Below, in pieces: positions 1 through 7,373 of a DNA stretch of 33,983 nucleotides. The notes under the pieces were generated by a model that was not told where the DNA came from, did not search any database, and was given only the letters and a program-made list of their open reading frames with translations. Position 1 is the first letter of the stretch; each line of letters starts with the position of its first letter. The stretch comes from Solirubrobacterales bacterium (GTDB lineage: Bacteria; Actinomycetota; Thermoleophilia; Solirubrobacterales; Solirubrobacteraceae): assembly GCA_013696535.1 (NCBI GenBank), contig JACCYI010000007.1, positions 1 through 33,983 of the forward strand, in the 5' to 3' direction. A program made the translations under genes and the position numbers.

Positions 1-1
1 G

Positions 2-376
2 CTCGAGGGCTTCGAGCTCGCCCGCCCGGGGGAGCTCTCGGGCGGCATGCGCCAGCGTGTCGCCTTCCTGCGTACCCTCCTCGCCGGACGTCCGGTGCTC
101 TGCCTGGACGAGCCGTTCGGCGCGCTCGACGCCCTGACACGCGCGAGGATGCAGGAATGGCTCTCCGTCACGCTTGACCGTGAGCCGCGGACCACGCTGC
201 TGGTGACCCACGACGTTGAGGAGGCGGCGTTGCTCGCCGACCGCGTGGTGCTCATGTCCCCTCGCCCCGGCCGCGTCGTGGGGGAGCTCGAGGTGGGCCT
301 TCCGCGACCGCGGGTGCGATCTGATCCGGCGATTCTCGCGCTGCGCGAGCGCGCGATGGCGGTGCTGGAGCGATGA
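2..376 (+). CDS. ABC transporter ATP-binding protein, SsuB/TauB/ThiZ-type (5' partial)
   Basis: This is the C-terminal half of an ABC ATPase; the gene begins before the window, and the first complete codon is at position 2. Visible motifs are the signature LSGGMRQR (about 35-60), Walker B with D-loop ([12 protein letters not shown], about 98-133) and the H-loop [17 protein letters not shown]. The [12 protein letters not shown] version is typical of the nitrate/sulfonate/taurine/thiamine-precursor importer ATPases. Walker A lies outside the window. The stop overlaps the permease start by four bases (ATGA), so the two are translationally coupled. With the permease and lipoprotein that follow it forms a complete importer. 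The internal ATG at 47 lies inside the signature motif and is not a start. Confidence 0.93.
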   Translation, partial: LEGFELARPGELSGGMRQRVAFLRTLLAGRPVLCLDEPFGALDALTRARMQEWLSVTLDREPRTTLLVTHDVEEAALLADRVVLMSPRPGRVVGELEVGLPRPRVRSDPAILALRERAMAVLER

Positions 377-1143
377 GCCGGCTTCGGGACGCGGCACCCG
401 CCGCTGGGCTTGTGCTGGCGGGCCTCGTCGCCTGGGAGGCGATCGTGAGCGCCGGGATCGTCGACGAGCTGCTCCTTCCTTCCCCGACGCAAGTCGCCAC
501 CGCACTGCGGGACGACCGAGCCCTGCTGGGCGCCGACCTGCTCGTCACGGCGTGGGAGGTGGTGGCCGGGCTCGCGGTGGCGGTCGCGATCGGCGCTGGG
601 CTCGCCGTGGCGATGCACCTCTTCACCGGCGTGCGGCGAGCGCTCAAGCCACTTGTGGTCGGATCCCAGGCCGTACCGGTGCCCGTGGTGGCGCCGCTGC
701 TGATCCTGGTGCTGGGATTCGGGATCGCTCCGAAGGTGCTGATGGTCGCGCTGGTGTGTTTCTTCCCCGTGACCATCAACTTCTACGACGGACTGCGAAG
801 CGTCGAGCCCGACCAGCGCAAGGTACTGCGCTCCTTCGCCGCGACGCGCTGGCAGACCTTCCGGTTGCTCGAGGCGCCTTCGGCGTTGCCCCAGGCGTTC
901 ACCGGCATCCGCGTGGCGGCGGCCGTAGCGGTCATCGGCGCCGTGTTCGCGGAGTGGGCGGGCTCTGACTCCGGGCTCGGCCATGCGTTGCTCACCGCGA
1001 ACGGGCAGCTGCTCACCGCGCGCGCTTTCGCCTGCGTCGCATTGCTGTTCGCTCTCGCGGTCGCGTTGTACGAGGTCTTCGCGGTGCTCGAGCGTCGACT
1101 GGTGCGCTGGGCGCCCACCCCCGATCCGTCCGGAGGACCGTGA
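373..1143 (+). CDS. ABC transporter permease (BPD_transp_1, SsuC/ThiX-type)
   Basis: This 256-residue integral membrane protein has about six hydrophobic segments. The sequence around residues 95-165 ([19 protein letters not shown], then [19 protein letters not shown]) matches the conserved region of binding-protein-dependent permeases of the sulfonate/nitrate/thiamine-precursor group, including the EAA-loop region before [20 protein letters not shown]. It would form the transmembrane channel with the ATPase encoded just upstream. The start ATG overlaps the ATPase stop, and its own stop overlaps the next GTG start (GTGA), giving a tight three-gene operon. The substrate cannot be read from the permease itself. 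Confidence 0.93.
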   Translation: MSRLRDAAPAAGLVLAGLVAWEAIVSAGIVDELLLPSPTQVATALRDDRALLGADLLVTAWEVVAGLAVAVAIGAGLAVAMHLFTGVRRALKPLVVGSQAVPVPVVAPLLILVLGFGIAPKVLMVALVCFFPVTINFYDGLRSVEPDQRKVLRSFAATRWQTFRLLEAPSALPQAFTGIRVAAAVAVIGAVFAEWAGSDSGLGHALLTANGQLLTARAFACVALLFALAVALYEVFAVLERRLVRWAPTPDPSGGP

Positions 1144-2177
1144 CCCGCCGACTCGGTTACGCCGCCCTGGTCCTCCTGCTGAGCATGCTCACCGGGTGTG
1201 GTGAGAAACCGGAACCGGACCCCGGGGCCCCCCCGGCCGCAAAGCTCGAGCCGTTCACCCTCGTGCTCGACTACTTCCCGAACGCCGACCATGCCGGCAT
1301 CTACGCCGCCCAAGCCGCCGGCGAGTACCGCCGGGCAGGGCTCGAGCTCAAGATCCAGACGCCGCCAGACCCGGCTGCCCCGCTCAAGCTGTTGCAGGCC
1401 GGCCGGGCGGATGTGGCGATCACCTACGAGCCTGAGCTGCTGCTGGCGCGCGACGGAGGAGCGCGCGACCTGATCGGCGTCGCCGCCCTGGTGCAGAAAC
1501 CACTCACGTCGATCATCGCTCTCGGCGAGAAGAAGGTCCGGTCCCCACGTGATCTGGCCGACTCGCGGGTCGGCACTTCGGGCCTGCCTTACCAGTCGGC
1601 CTACCTGCGCACCATCCTGGCGAAGGCGGGTGTCGACATCAAGTCGGTGAAGGAGACCAACGTCGGCTTCAATCTCGTGCCCGCGATGCTGTCGAAGCGC
1701 GTCGACGCGACACTCGGGGCGTTCTGGAACTACGAGGGCGTCGACCTTGCGCGCCGGCGCCGCAACCCATCGATCCTGCGCGTCGAGCGACTCGGCGTGC
1801 CCACCTACGCCGAGCTGGTCCTGGCCGCTCGCGCCGATCGCCTCGACGAGCGCGGCGCTTCCCGGATCCGGCGCTTTCTTCAGGCCACCGCACGCGGGCA
1901 CCAACGCCTGCGGGACAATCCGCGGACAGGCACGGACGCCCTCCTGGCCGCCAACCGCGACCTGGACCGTGGTCTGCAGGAGGCGGCGGTTCGAGCCACT
2001 CTTCCGGTCTTCTTTCCCGAGCGACGGGGCCAGCCGTTCGGCTATCAGGAACCGGACGCGTGGCAGGCATACGGAGAATGGATGCTCGCGAACAAGCTGG
2101 TCAAGCAGCAGCCGAATGCCGCAACCGCGTTGACGAACGAGTTCCTCCCGGGACAAGGGCTCAAGCCGACCGAGTAA
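1140..2177 (+). CDS. NMT1/THI5-like ABC substrate-binding lipoprotein
   Basis: This 345-residue protein begins with a lipoprotein signal peptide (hydrophobic YAALVLLLSML, lipobox LTGC with Cys at about 20), so it should be anchored on the outer face of the membrane. The mature N-terminus reads FTLVLDYFPNADHAGIYAAQ, followed by an LLQAGRADVAITYEPELL stretch. This pattern is characteristic of NMT1/THI5-like proteins such as ThiY, which bind formyl-aminopyrimidine or related thiamine precursors. GAFWNYEGVDLA near residue 195 also fits that group. The CCCFC signature of true THI5 synthases is absent, so it is a binder and not an HMP synthase. The GTG start overlaps the permease stop. The ligand is inferred from family resemblance; another small aromatic or sulfonate ligand remains possible. 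Any TPP riboswitch would be upstream of this window. Confidence 0.9.
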   Translation: MTRRLGYAALVLLLSMLTGCGEKPEPDPGAPPAAKLEPFTLVLDYFPNADHAGIYAAQAAGEYRRAGLELKIQTPPDPAAPLKLLQAGRADVAITYEPELLLARDGGARDLIGVAALVQKPLTSIIALGEKKVRSPRDLADSRVGTSGLPYQSAYLRTILAKAGVDIKSVKETNVGFNLVPAMLSKRVDATLGAFWNYEGVDLARRRRNPSILRVERLGVPTYAELVLAARADRLDERGASRIRRFLQATARGHQRLRDNPRTGTDALLAANRDLDRGLQEAAVRATLPVFFPERRGQPFGYQEPDAWQAYGEWMLANKLVKQQPNAATALTNEFLPGQGLKPTE

Positions 2178-2192
2178 GGGGCGAATCGGGAC

Positions 2193-2233
2193 AAAGTGCA
2201 TCTGGGCTCGCGAGAGCCGGCGAGATGCACCTT
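2193..2233. terminator. Large two-part hairpin between convergent genes
   Basis: GTGCATCT at 2196-2203 is the exact reverse complement of AGATGCAC at 2223-2230, with extra A:T pairs at the base (2193-2194 with 2232-2233). Inside lies a second perfect stem, GGCTC (2205-2209) with GAGCC (2214-2218), closed by a GCGA tetraloop. It sits 15 bases after the stop of the binding-protein gene and about 105 bases from the end of the convergent AlkA-like gene, so a bidirectional transcription terminator is the simplest reading. There is no strong T-tract. The rest of 2234-2338 shows nothing recognisable. Confidence 0.6.
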
Positions 2234-2338
2234 GCCCCTGCCGTGTCTCTCAGCCTTCGAGCGCGTGGGCGTCGTGATGCCTATGCAGCGCCTGCGTACC
2301 GACTCCCTCCTTCACCAGCCGGGTTGGACGTCCACACC

Positions 2339-3271
2339 TCATCCACGGAGGGGCGCAGGCGGAAGCAGCCCACGGACGGCGCCCTGGAGCAGATAGGCGC
2401 CGGCCAGGCCTCGCCAGGCGCCATAGGGCTCGAGCAGCCCGCGGACTTCCGCTTCGTCGGCTCGAGCCCGTGGATTGCCGGTGGCCAGGCGACCCACGAT
2501 CTTCAAGAAGCCGAGGTCGCCCGCCGCCAGCTGGTCGTGGCGGCCCTGCCCGAGGAAGGCCAGCATCTCGACGGTCCACGCTCCGACGCCCGGGATCGCG
2601 CGCAGGCGCCGCCAGCTCGTCTCGTGATCGGGGTGGGTCAGGTTGATCTGACCTCGCGCGATCTCACGGGCCACCCGACGCAGGGTCGCGCAGCGGCGGC
2701 CGGCGAGATCGAAGGATTCAAGGCGCGCAGGCGCCGCCGCCGCCACGGCGGCCGGCGTGGGCGCGTCACACAGGCCGGTCTCCGCACACCGCCGTCCGAG
2801 TGCGGCGATGATGCGCCGCTGTACCGCCACGGCGCGATCGAACTCGATGAGCTGCTCGGTGATCGCTGCCACCAACGCCTCCCACGGGTCCGGGCGGCGG
2901 GTCGGGCGCAGGCCGGGGAGCGCGCGAAGCACCCGACCGAGCAGCGCATCGTCTCGATAGGCGGCGTGGAACGGGCGCAGATCGTCGTCCACTCCAACGG
3001 CGAAGCGCATCCGCGCGATCGCGTTAGTGGCCGCCGCCTCGCTCGGCGCCCTGGCGCCGCACACCACCCGATCACGGGCAGGAGCGACGACGCCGACCAG
3101 GACGGGCTCGTCCCCCTCGTGCATGAGTCGCTGCAACGTGCCGCCACGTAGGCGAAGCAGGCCGTCCGGAGTGCCGGCCCGCCGCAAGTCGAACACCCAG
3201 GGCGGCCGAACCGACACCCGCACCTCGACTCGACCGTCGTCGAGTCGTCGGAGCTCGGGGCTCTCGCGCAC
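2339..3271 (-). CDS. DNA-3-methyladenine glycosylase II-like, AlkA/HhH-GPD family
   Basis: This 310-residue protein has an AlkA-like layout. An N-terminal region (about 1-115, starting near VSVRPPWVFDL) is followed by the HhH-GPD fold. The helix-hairpin-helix reads LRAIPGVGAWTVEMLAF (about residues 230-246). The catalytic aspartate is expected in the AAGDLGFLK segment that follows, which matches the conserved (P/A)xxD position of AlkA-type base-excision glycosylases. WEALVAAITEQLIEF is the typical start of the HhH-GPD domain. Alkylated purines are the expected substrate. The GTG start shares one base with the stop (TAG) of the small membrane-protein gene upstream, so the two are translationally coupled. 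It is the last gene of the leftward cluster 2339-5860 and converges on the ABC operon. Confidence 0.9.
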   Translation of the reverse strand: MRESPELRRLDDGRVEVRVSVRPPWVFDLRRAGTPDGLLRLRGGTLQRLMHEGDEPVLVGVVAPARDRVVCGARAPSEAAATNAIARMRFAVGVDDDLRPFHAAYRDDALLGRVLRALPGLRPTRRPDPWEALVAAITEQLIEFDRAVAVQRRIIAALGRRCAETGLCDAPTPAAVAAAAPARLESFDLAGRRCATLRRVAREIARGQINLTHPDHETSWRRLRAIPGVGAWTVEMLAFLGQGRHDQLAAGDLGFLKIVGRLATGNPRARADEAEVRGLLEPYGAWRGLAGAYLLQGAVRGLLPPAPLRG

Positions 3272-3555
3272 TACCGCTTGAGCACGTGGACGTCGACCAG
3301 AAACGAGTTGCTCGACACGATCTCGCCGACGCGGCCCGCCCGGCGGCGGCGGCGGCGGGTCAAGCCACCCCGGCGACCGATCACCGCGACGGTCGCGGCC
3401 CCGGCCAAGAAGCCCGTGGCGGTCAGGACAGCTGCGCGCCTCACCGGCACCTCGAGGGCGCCCGGTACGCGGACGGGCTCGACAGCCGAACCGGGTACGG
3501 GCTCGCCATCGACGACTTCCACGGTGTGATCAGCCGGTTCGCTCACGTGTGGCAC
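3271..3555 (-). CDS. Small single-pass membrane protein, unknown function
   Basis: This 94-residue protein has an acidic N-terminus, one hydrophobic segment (AAVLTATGFLAGAATVAVIG, about residues 40-59), a strongly basic stretch of consecutive arginines (about 66-73) and a conserved-looking hydrophilic tail ending in LVDVHVLKR. I do not recognise a family. The positive-inside rule predicts the Arg-rich C-terminal side in the cytoplasm. The GTG start at 3555 is uncertain; GTG at 3546 is in frame and also possible. It lies 23 bases downstream of the fatty acid hydroxylase gene, and its stop overlaps the start of the AlkA-like gene by one base, so it belongs to the same transcription unit. Confidence 0.7.
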   Translation of the reverse strand: MPHVSEPADHTVEVVDGEPVPGSAVEPVRVPGALEVPVRRAAVLTATGFLAGAATVAVIGRRGGLTRRRRRRAGRVGEIVSSNSFLVDVHVLKR

Positions 3556-3578
3556 AGCATGACGGACCGGGCCGACGA

Positions 3579-4193
3579 TCAGCGCATCCGGCGCTGCGGC
3601 GGCGTGCCGAAGACGTGATCCCAGTAGGGCGCGCTGACCCCGAAGCCGGTCTGATCGTCCTGGAAGTGGTGACGCATGTGCAGCTCACGCAGCCGCCGGC
3701 CGAGCCTGGTGCGCGGCAGATGGTGATGGACGTGGTAATGGAGCATGTCGTACACGAGATAGCCGGCCAGGAAACCGCCCGCGAAGGCCGGGGCTCCGGT
3801 AGAGCCGAGTGCGAGCCAGGAAGCCGCGCAGAACGCGAGCGCGAGCGGAACGCTGGCCGACGGCGGCATGACCAGCCGCAGGGGATCGTTGGGGTGATCG
3901 TGATGCACCCCGTGCAGCATCCAGTGCAGCCGCGCGCCGATTCCCCGCTCTGGCTCGAAGTGGAAGATCGTGCGGTGCAGCCAGTACTCCGTCAGCGTCC
4001 AGAATGCGTAGCCGCCGATCGCCCAACCCACCCCTGCCGCCGTGCCGGCGCGGCCGACGCCGGTGACCAGCGCAACGGCGATCGCAGGCCCGAACAACAT
4101 CACCGGAACGACCGGATGGACTCGGGTGAAGCGATCCAGCAGAGGCGACTCGAACATGGCCGGCGAGTCCCTGAGGTCCTCTGTGTGACGCAT
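3579..4193 (-). CDS. Fatty acid 2-hydroxylase-type membrane di-iron hydroxylase (FA2H/Scs7-like)
   Basis: This 204-residue membrane protein belongs to the fatty acid hydroxylase/sterol desaturase superfamily. Its histidine clusters appear in order: HRTIFHF, HGVHHDHP, HYHVHHHLP and HMRHHF, which would bind the di-iron centre. The surrounding words HGVHHDHPNDPLRLVMPP and GFGVSAPYWDHVFGT resemble fatty acid 2-hydroxylases (yeast Scs7, animal FA2H), which hydroxylate the alpha carbon of ceramide acyl chains, more than they resemble sterol desaturases or carotene hydroxylases. Hydrophobic segments lie near residues 20-60 and 115-150. The frame is open further upstream, but ATG at 4193 is preferred because a TAGTTT -10-like hexamer sits eight bases before it. 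The substrate is inferred from the family and from the neighbouring SPT-like and GNAT genes. Confidence 0.88.
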   Translation of the reverse strand: MRHTEDLRDSPAMFESPLLDRFTRVHPVVPVMLFGPAIAVALVTGVGRAGTAAGVGWAIGGYAFWTLTEYWLHRTIFHFEPERGIGARLHWMLHGVHHDHPNDPLRLVMPPSASVPLALAFCAASWLALGSTGAPAFAGGFLAGYLVYDMLHYHVHHHLPRTRLGRRLRELHMRHHFQDDQTGFGVSAPYWDHVFGTPPQRRMR

Positions 4194-4201
4194 CGGGCGA
4201 G

Positions 4202-4207
4202 AAACTA
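4202..4207 (-). promoter_or_regulatory. Candidate -10 element for a leaderless transcript (FA2H-like gene)
   Basis: On the minus strand the hexamer reads TAGTTT, matching the TAnnnT core of a sigma-70-type -10 box. It ends eight bases before the ATG at 4193, so transcription would begin at or next to the start codon. No Shine-Dalgarno sequence is present and no convincing -35 is seen. It would give the hydroxylase gene its own promoter in the 134-base gap after the VOC gene. Confidence 0.4.
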
Positions 4208-4327
4208 ACAGGGGCTCCGGCCCGCTCTGAGAGCCTGGATGAGAAGAGGTCAGGTAGTTGCGGCGAGCTCCGGGCTCGGGGACGACACGACCTGGGCCGC
4301 ACGCGGCAGATGGCGGCCGTGCTCGTA

Positions 4328-4678
4328 CTAGGGATGGGTGAGGATGTTGAGCACCTTGCCGCTGGGATCGCGGACGAAGAAGCGACGAACGCCCCACGGC
4401 TCGTCGGTCAGCGGGTGAAGGATCTCACAGCCCAGGCGCTGGGATGCGGCGTACGCCGCATCCACGTCGTCCACCTCGATCGAGATGTCAGGCTGCACCG
4501 ACGCGGTCGCGTCCTGTTGCAACACGCTGATCTGCGCCGCTGGATTGCCCGGCGCGGCGAACGTCACGATCCAACCGAGATCCATCGCGACCTCAAGGCC
4601 GAGCACCGCGGCATAGAACGGGCCGCTGGCGGCGGGCTCGGCCGCCTGGAAGTCGGGCACGACACGCTTGACGAACAT
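4328..4678 (-). CDS. VOC (glyoxalase/bleomycin-resistance) family protein
   Basis: This 116-residue single-domain protein of the vicinal oxygen chelate superfamily has a beta-alpha-beta-beta-beta arrangement. The first half reads FYAAVLGLEVAMDLGWIVTFA; the second half carries DISIEVDDVDAAY and ends with WGVRRFFVRDPSGKVLNILTH. The last motif (DPSGxxLNI) is typical of the glyoxalase-like subgroup. The normal first metal histidine near the N-terminus is not evident (the protein starts FVKRVVPDFQ), so an enzymatic role is uncertain. ATG at 4678 fits the usual domain start better than the GTG upstream. It lies 54 bases downstream of the GNAT gene on the same strand, presumably co-transcribed. Substrate unknown. 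Confidence 0.82.
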   Translation of the reverse strand: MFVKRVVPDFQAAEPAASGPFYAAVLGLEVAMDLGWIVTFAAPGNPAAQISVLQQDATASVQPDISIEVDDVDAAYAASQRLGCEILHPLTDEPWGVRRFFVRDPSGKVLNILTHP

Positions 4679-4732
4679 GCCGACAGGATCGCATCCCGCC
4701 AGCCCCACGGGCGCGGCTTCTGGGACCTCGTC

Positions 4733-5860
4733 TCAGGCGAGCGGCTGCTCGTAGAGCCGGTAGCGGCGCACGATCCGCCCTCCCATGCCCTCCATGGCGC
4801 GGTTCATGGCGTGATTGGTCTCCAGGATCCAGCCCATCTCACCCCAGACCTGAGGCGTGATCTCGGCCATGTCGAAGTGCTCTCTGTAGAGCCCGGCCGC
4901 CACTCCGGCGTGCTGCCACTCGGGCTTGACCCCGAGAAAGCCGACCCGCACCCGGTCGATCTTCTTGCGCGCCCGCAGCGCCTTGGCCCAGCCGAGCGGC
5001 AACAGGCGTCCGTCGAGCTGGGCGAGCACCTGATTGAAGTCCGGGACGGTCACGGCCACGCCGACGGCCTCGCCGTCCTTCTCCGCGAACATCATCCAGT
5101 GCTCGTCGAGAATCGGCTTGAGTGTCTTCGCGGCGTGCGCGAGCTCTGACTCCGTCAGCGGAGAGAAGCCCCAATTGCGCTCCCACGAGACGTTGTAGAT
5201 GTCGATGAAACGGCGCATCTCCTCCTTGAGATGACGCTTGGAGGCGTGGCGGATGACGATTCCGTGCTCGGGTTCGAGCTTCGCCGCCAGCTCCCAGATG
5301 ATGGGCAGTACCTTGTCGCGCCCCCTGATGTGGAGCTCCCACATGTAGAGGTCCATGGCCTTGACGAGGCCGGCGCCCTCCAGCAGCTCCGCGTAGTACG
5401 GGTGCTGCCAGCTCGTGCCGACGATCGGAGGGTGCTCGTGACCCTCAACCAGCAGTCCGCACTCGTCGTTCATGGTGAAGTCCTGAGGCCCGACCATCGC
5501 GTCACAACCATGCGCGAGCAGCCAGCGCCGAGCGGCATCGATCAGCGCGCCGGCGGCGGCGGGATCCCTCTCGCACTCAAAGAAGCCGAAGTGCCCGCCG
5601 CGGGACTTCTGCACCTCCTGAAACAGAGTGTCCACTTGCGCGGTGATGCGTCCCACCACCCGACCGGCCCGCTCGGCCAGGAAGTACTCGGCCTGGGAGT
5701 GCTCGAAGTACGGATTCTTCTCACGATCGAGGAACTGTCGGCGCTCGAACCGCAGCGGAGCGACCCAGTTGCGCTCGTTAGAGTAAAGCCGGTACGGCAG
5801 CTCGACGAACGCTCGCAGGTCGCCGCGCGATACCACCGGCCTGATGACCACTTCTGACAT
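4733..5860 (-). CDS. GNAT-fold acyltransferase, YghO-like; candidate bacterial ceramide synthase
   Basis: This 375-residue protein belongs to a long GNAT-related group. The N-terminal half contains PYFEHSQAEYFLAERAGRVV, then GRITAQVD, and GHFGFFECERDPAAAGALID. The middle has GPQDFTMNDECGLLVEG. The C-terminal half has a GNAT motif-A-like stretch (VGFLGVKPEWQHAGVAAGLY) and ends ETNHAMNRAMEGMGG followed by a YRLYE element, as in YghO-like proteins. Family knowledge: the bacterial ceramide synthase described in Caulobacter is a GNAT-related acyltransferase often encoded near serine palmitoyltransferase. Here an SPT-like gene is immediately divergent and an FA2H-like gene is downstream, so N-acylation of a long-chain base is a reasonable inference but unproven. 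ATG at 5860 is chosen; the reading frame extends to a TTG at 5908 inside the neighbouring gene, which is unlikely. Confidence 0.82.
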   Translation of the reverse strand: MSEVVIRPVVSRGDLRAFVELPYRLYSNERNWVAPLRFERRQFLDREKNPYFEHSQAEYFLAERAGRVVGRITAQVDTLFQEVQKSRGGHFGFFECERDPAAAGALIDAARRWLLAHGCDAMVGPQDFTMNDECGLLVEGHEHPPIVGTSWQHPYYAELLEGAGLVKAMDLYMWELHIRGRDKVLPIIWELAAKLEPEHGIVIRHASKRHLKEEMRRFIDIYNVSWERNWGFSPLTESELAHAAKTLKPILDEHWMMFAEKDGEAVGVAVTVPDFNQVLAQLDGRLLPLGWAKALRARKKIDRVRVGFLGVKPEWQHAGVAAGLYREHFDMAEITPQVWGEMGWILETNHAMNRAMEGMGGRIVRRYRLYEQPLA

Positions 5861-7151
5861 GGCGGCGCACTCTATGGGACCTACGGCCACCGCTGACGTC
5901 TTCGCCAAGGTTCGGGGCCACGAGCGCGCCGATCAGCTGCAGGCGGCCCGCGATGCTGACCTGCTGCCCTATTTCCGCCGCCTGGAAGGCCCTGCGGGCC
6001 CCGTGGTGGAGATGGAGGGCGCGTCGCGGATCATGCTGGGGTCGAACAACTATCTCGGTTTGACCGGCGACCCTCGGGTGCTCTCGGGCGCCCGCGACGC
6101 CCTGGAGCGCTACGGGACGGGCCTCACGGGCTCGCGTCTGCTCAACGGGACGATCGAGCTGCATGAGCAGCTCGAAGAGGAACTGGCCGCCTGGATGGGC
6201 ACGGAAGATGCGCTCGTCTTCACGACAGGTCACCAGGCCAACCTCGGGGCGCTGGGCACGCTGCTCGAACCCGGAGACACGGTGGTGGCCGATTCGGGCG
6301 ACCACGCTTCCATCCTCGACGGGTGCCTGCTCTCCCGGGCCAAGCTGCGGGCGTTTCGCCACAACAAGCTCGACAAGCTCGAACGCGCCCTCGAGCGCGC
6401 TGCCACCGACGGGGGCGGCGTGCTCGTGGTGGTCGATGGTGTCTTCTCGATGGAAGGCGATGTCGCGGACCTACCCAGGATCGTCGAGCTCTGCCAAGCC
6501 CACGGCGCGCGACTCATGGTCGACGAGGCACACGGCGCCGGCGTGCTCGGAGCCCGCGGAGCCGGTGCGTCTGAGCTCTTCGGGGTCGAGGACCGGGTCG
6601 ACCTGCGGATGGGCACCTTCTCCAAGTCGCTCGCCTCATGTGGCGGCTTCCTGGCCGGCTCCCACGAGGTCATCGACTTCCTTCGCGTCAGGTCACGTGC
6701 CTTTCTCTTCACCGCCGCTGCGGTTCCCGCGGCGGTGGGTGGTGCGCTGGCCGCGTTGCGGATCGTCCGCTCGCCCGACGGCCCACCGCTCTTCGAACAA
6801 GTGCTCGATAACGCACGCTACCTCAATGACGGCTTGCACGCGCTCGGCTTGCACGTGGTCGAGCCGACCACGTTGCCCGACGGACGCACGGTGACCACGC
6901 CGATCGTGCCGGTGCTCGTCGGCGACGATTGGAAGGCCGTCCTGCTCTGGCGGGCGCTCTACGACGCCGGCGTCTTCGTCAACGTCGCGTTGCACCCGGC
7001 GGTCCCGCCCGGAGGAGCGCTGTTGCGAACCAGCGTGATGGCCACGCACGACCGACTCACACTCGACCGGGCGCTCGACGCCTTCGAGCACGTGAAAGTC
7101 GTGTTCGAAGCGGAGCACGGACCACTTCCCGGCCCCGTGACCCGCTCCTGA
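5844..7151 (+). CDS. Alpha-oxoamine synthase, serine palmitoyltransferase-like (PLP enzyme)
   Basis: This protein of up to 435 residues is a PLP-dependent alpha-oxoamine synthase (serine palmitoyltransferase, AONS/BioF, KBL and ALA synthase family). It starts with ADVFAKVRGHERADQL and PYFRRLEG, then MLGSNNYLGLTGDPRV and GTGLTGSRLLNGTIELHEQL. The substrate/cofactor residues are in DSGDHASILDGC and VDEAHGAGVLG, and the PLP lysine is in MGTFSKSLASCGGF. GSRLLNGT, HASxxDGC, FRHN and GTFSKS match bacterial serine palmitoyltransferases better than BioF (usually GSGGSR and TFGKG) or KBL (TLGKA). The likely reaction is decarboxylative condensation of an amino acid with an acyl thioester. The start is uncertain: ATGs at 5844, 5859 and 5874 are in frame without a Shine-Dalgarno, and the first two overlap the divergent GNAT gene. 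Confidence 0.87.
   Translation: MTTSDMAAHSMGPTATADVFAKVRGHERADQLQAARDADLLPYFRRLEGPAGPVVEMEGASRIMLGSNNYLGLTGDPRVLSGARDALERYGTGLTGSRLLNGTIELHEQLEEELAAWMGTEDALVFTTGHQANLGALGTLLEPGDTVVADSGDHASILDGCLLSRAKLRAFRHNKLDKLERALERAATDGGGVLVVVDGVFSMEGDVADLPRIVELCQAHGARLMVDEAHGAGVLGARGAGASELFGVEDRVDLRMGTFSKSLASCGGFLAGSHEVIDFLRVRSRAFLFTAAAVPAAVGGALAALRIVRSPDGPPLFEQVLDNARYLNDGLHALGLHVVEPTTLPDGRTVTTPIVPVLVGDDWKAVLLWRALYDAGVFVNVALHPAVPPGGALLRTSVMATHDRLTLDRALDAFEHVKVVFEAEHGPLPGPVTRS
5869..5874 (-). promoter_or_regulatory. Candidate -10 element for a leaderless GNAT transcript
   Basis: The minus strand reads TAGAGT (TAnnnT), ending eight bases before the ATG at 5860. With no Shine-Dalgarno upstream of that ATG, this fits transcription starting at the start codon. 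The element lies inside the 5' end of the divergent SPT-like gene, because the two genes have almost no space between them. No clear -35 is seen. Confidence 0.4.
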
Positions 7152-7183
7152 CGTACCCAGTATCGGCCTTTAAAGGACAAAAG

Positions 7184-7200
7184 ACCCGCTCTTTGCGGGT
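7184..7200 (+). terminator. Short GC hairpin after the SPT-like gene
   Basis: ACCCGC (7184-7189) pairs with GCGGGT (7195-7200) around a TCTTT loop, 32 bases after the stop codon. An A-rich stretch precedes it (ACAAAAG), but no T-tract follows, so termination would be imperfect. A perfect 10-base palindrome CCTTTAAAGG lies just before it at 7167-7176. Confidence 0.5.
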
Positions 7201-7216
7201 GCAATGGCGATTTGGC

Positions 7217-7246
7217 TTGACCCTCTCGACGGACGTTGTCTACGGT
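7217..7246 (+). promoter_or_regulatory. Sigma-70-type promoter for the mIHF-like gene
   Basis: TTGACC (7217-7222) and TACGGT (7241-7246) are separated by 18 bases and match the -35 and -10 consensus well for a GC-rich genome. Transcription would begin near 7253, giving an untranslated leader of about 155 bases before the ATG at 7408. It follows the hairpin at 7184-7200, so the gene appears to be transcribed independently. Confidence 0.55.
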
Positions 7247-7373
7247 TCCGACCAGGCCGGGCGCTTGGCGCTAGGGTCTGAGGGAGTAAGCAGGGTGACT
7301 GAGCGGGGGACCGAAGTCGGCCGACAACAGGCCGACACCGCCCGTTCGTCTTCGCATGTCAACACACGTTCGA

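Noticed and set aside
1..2177. TPP riboswitch for the thiamine-precursor-like ABC operon
   Set aside because: The operon's 5' end is outside the window, and no thi-box-like sequence is present in the visible part.
783..2201. Long open frame on the minus strand across the ABC permease and lipoprotein genes
   Set aside because: It is antisense to two well-supported coding genes, has no recognisable domain and shows biased, low-complexity composition typical of GC-rich shadow frames.
5844..7151. Assignment of the oxoamine synthase as BioF (biotin synthesis)
   Set aside because: It lacks the usual BioF words (GSGGSR, TFGKG), has SPT-like ones, and no other biotin gene is nearby.
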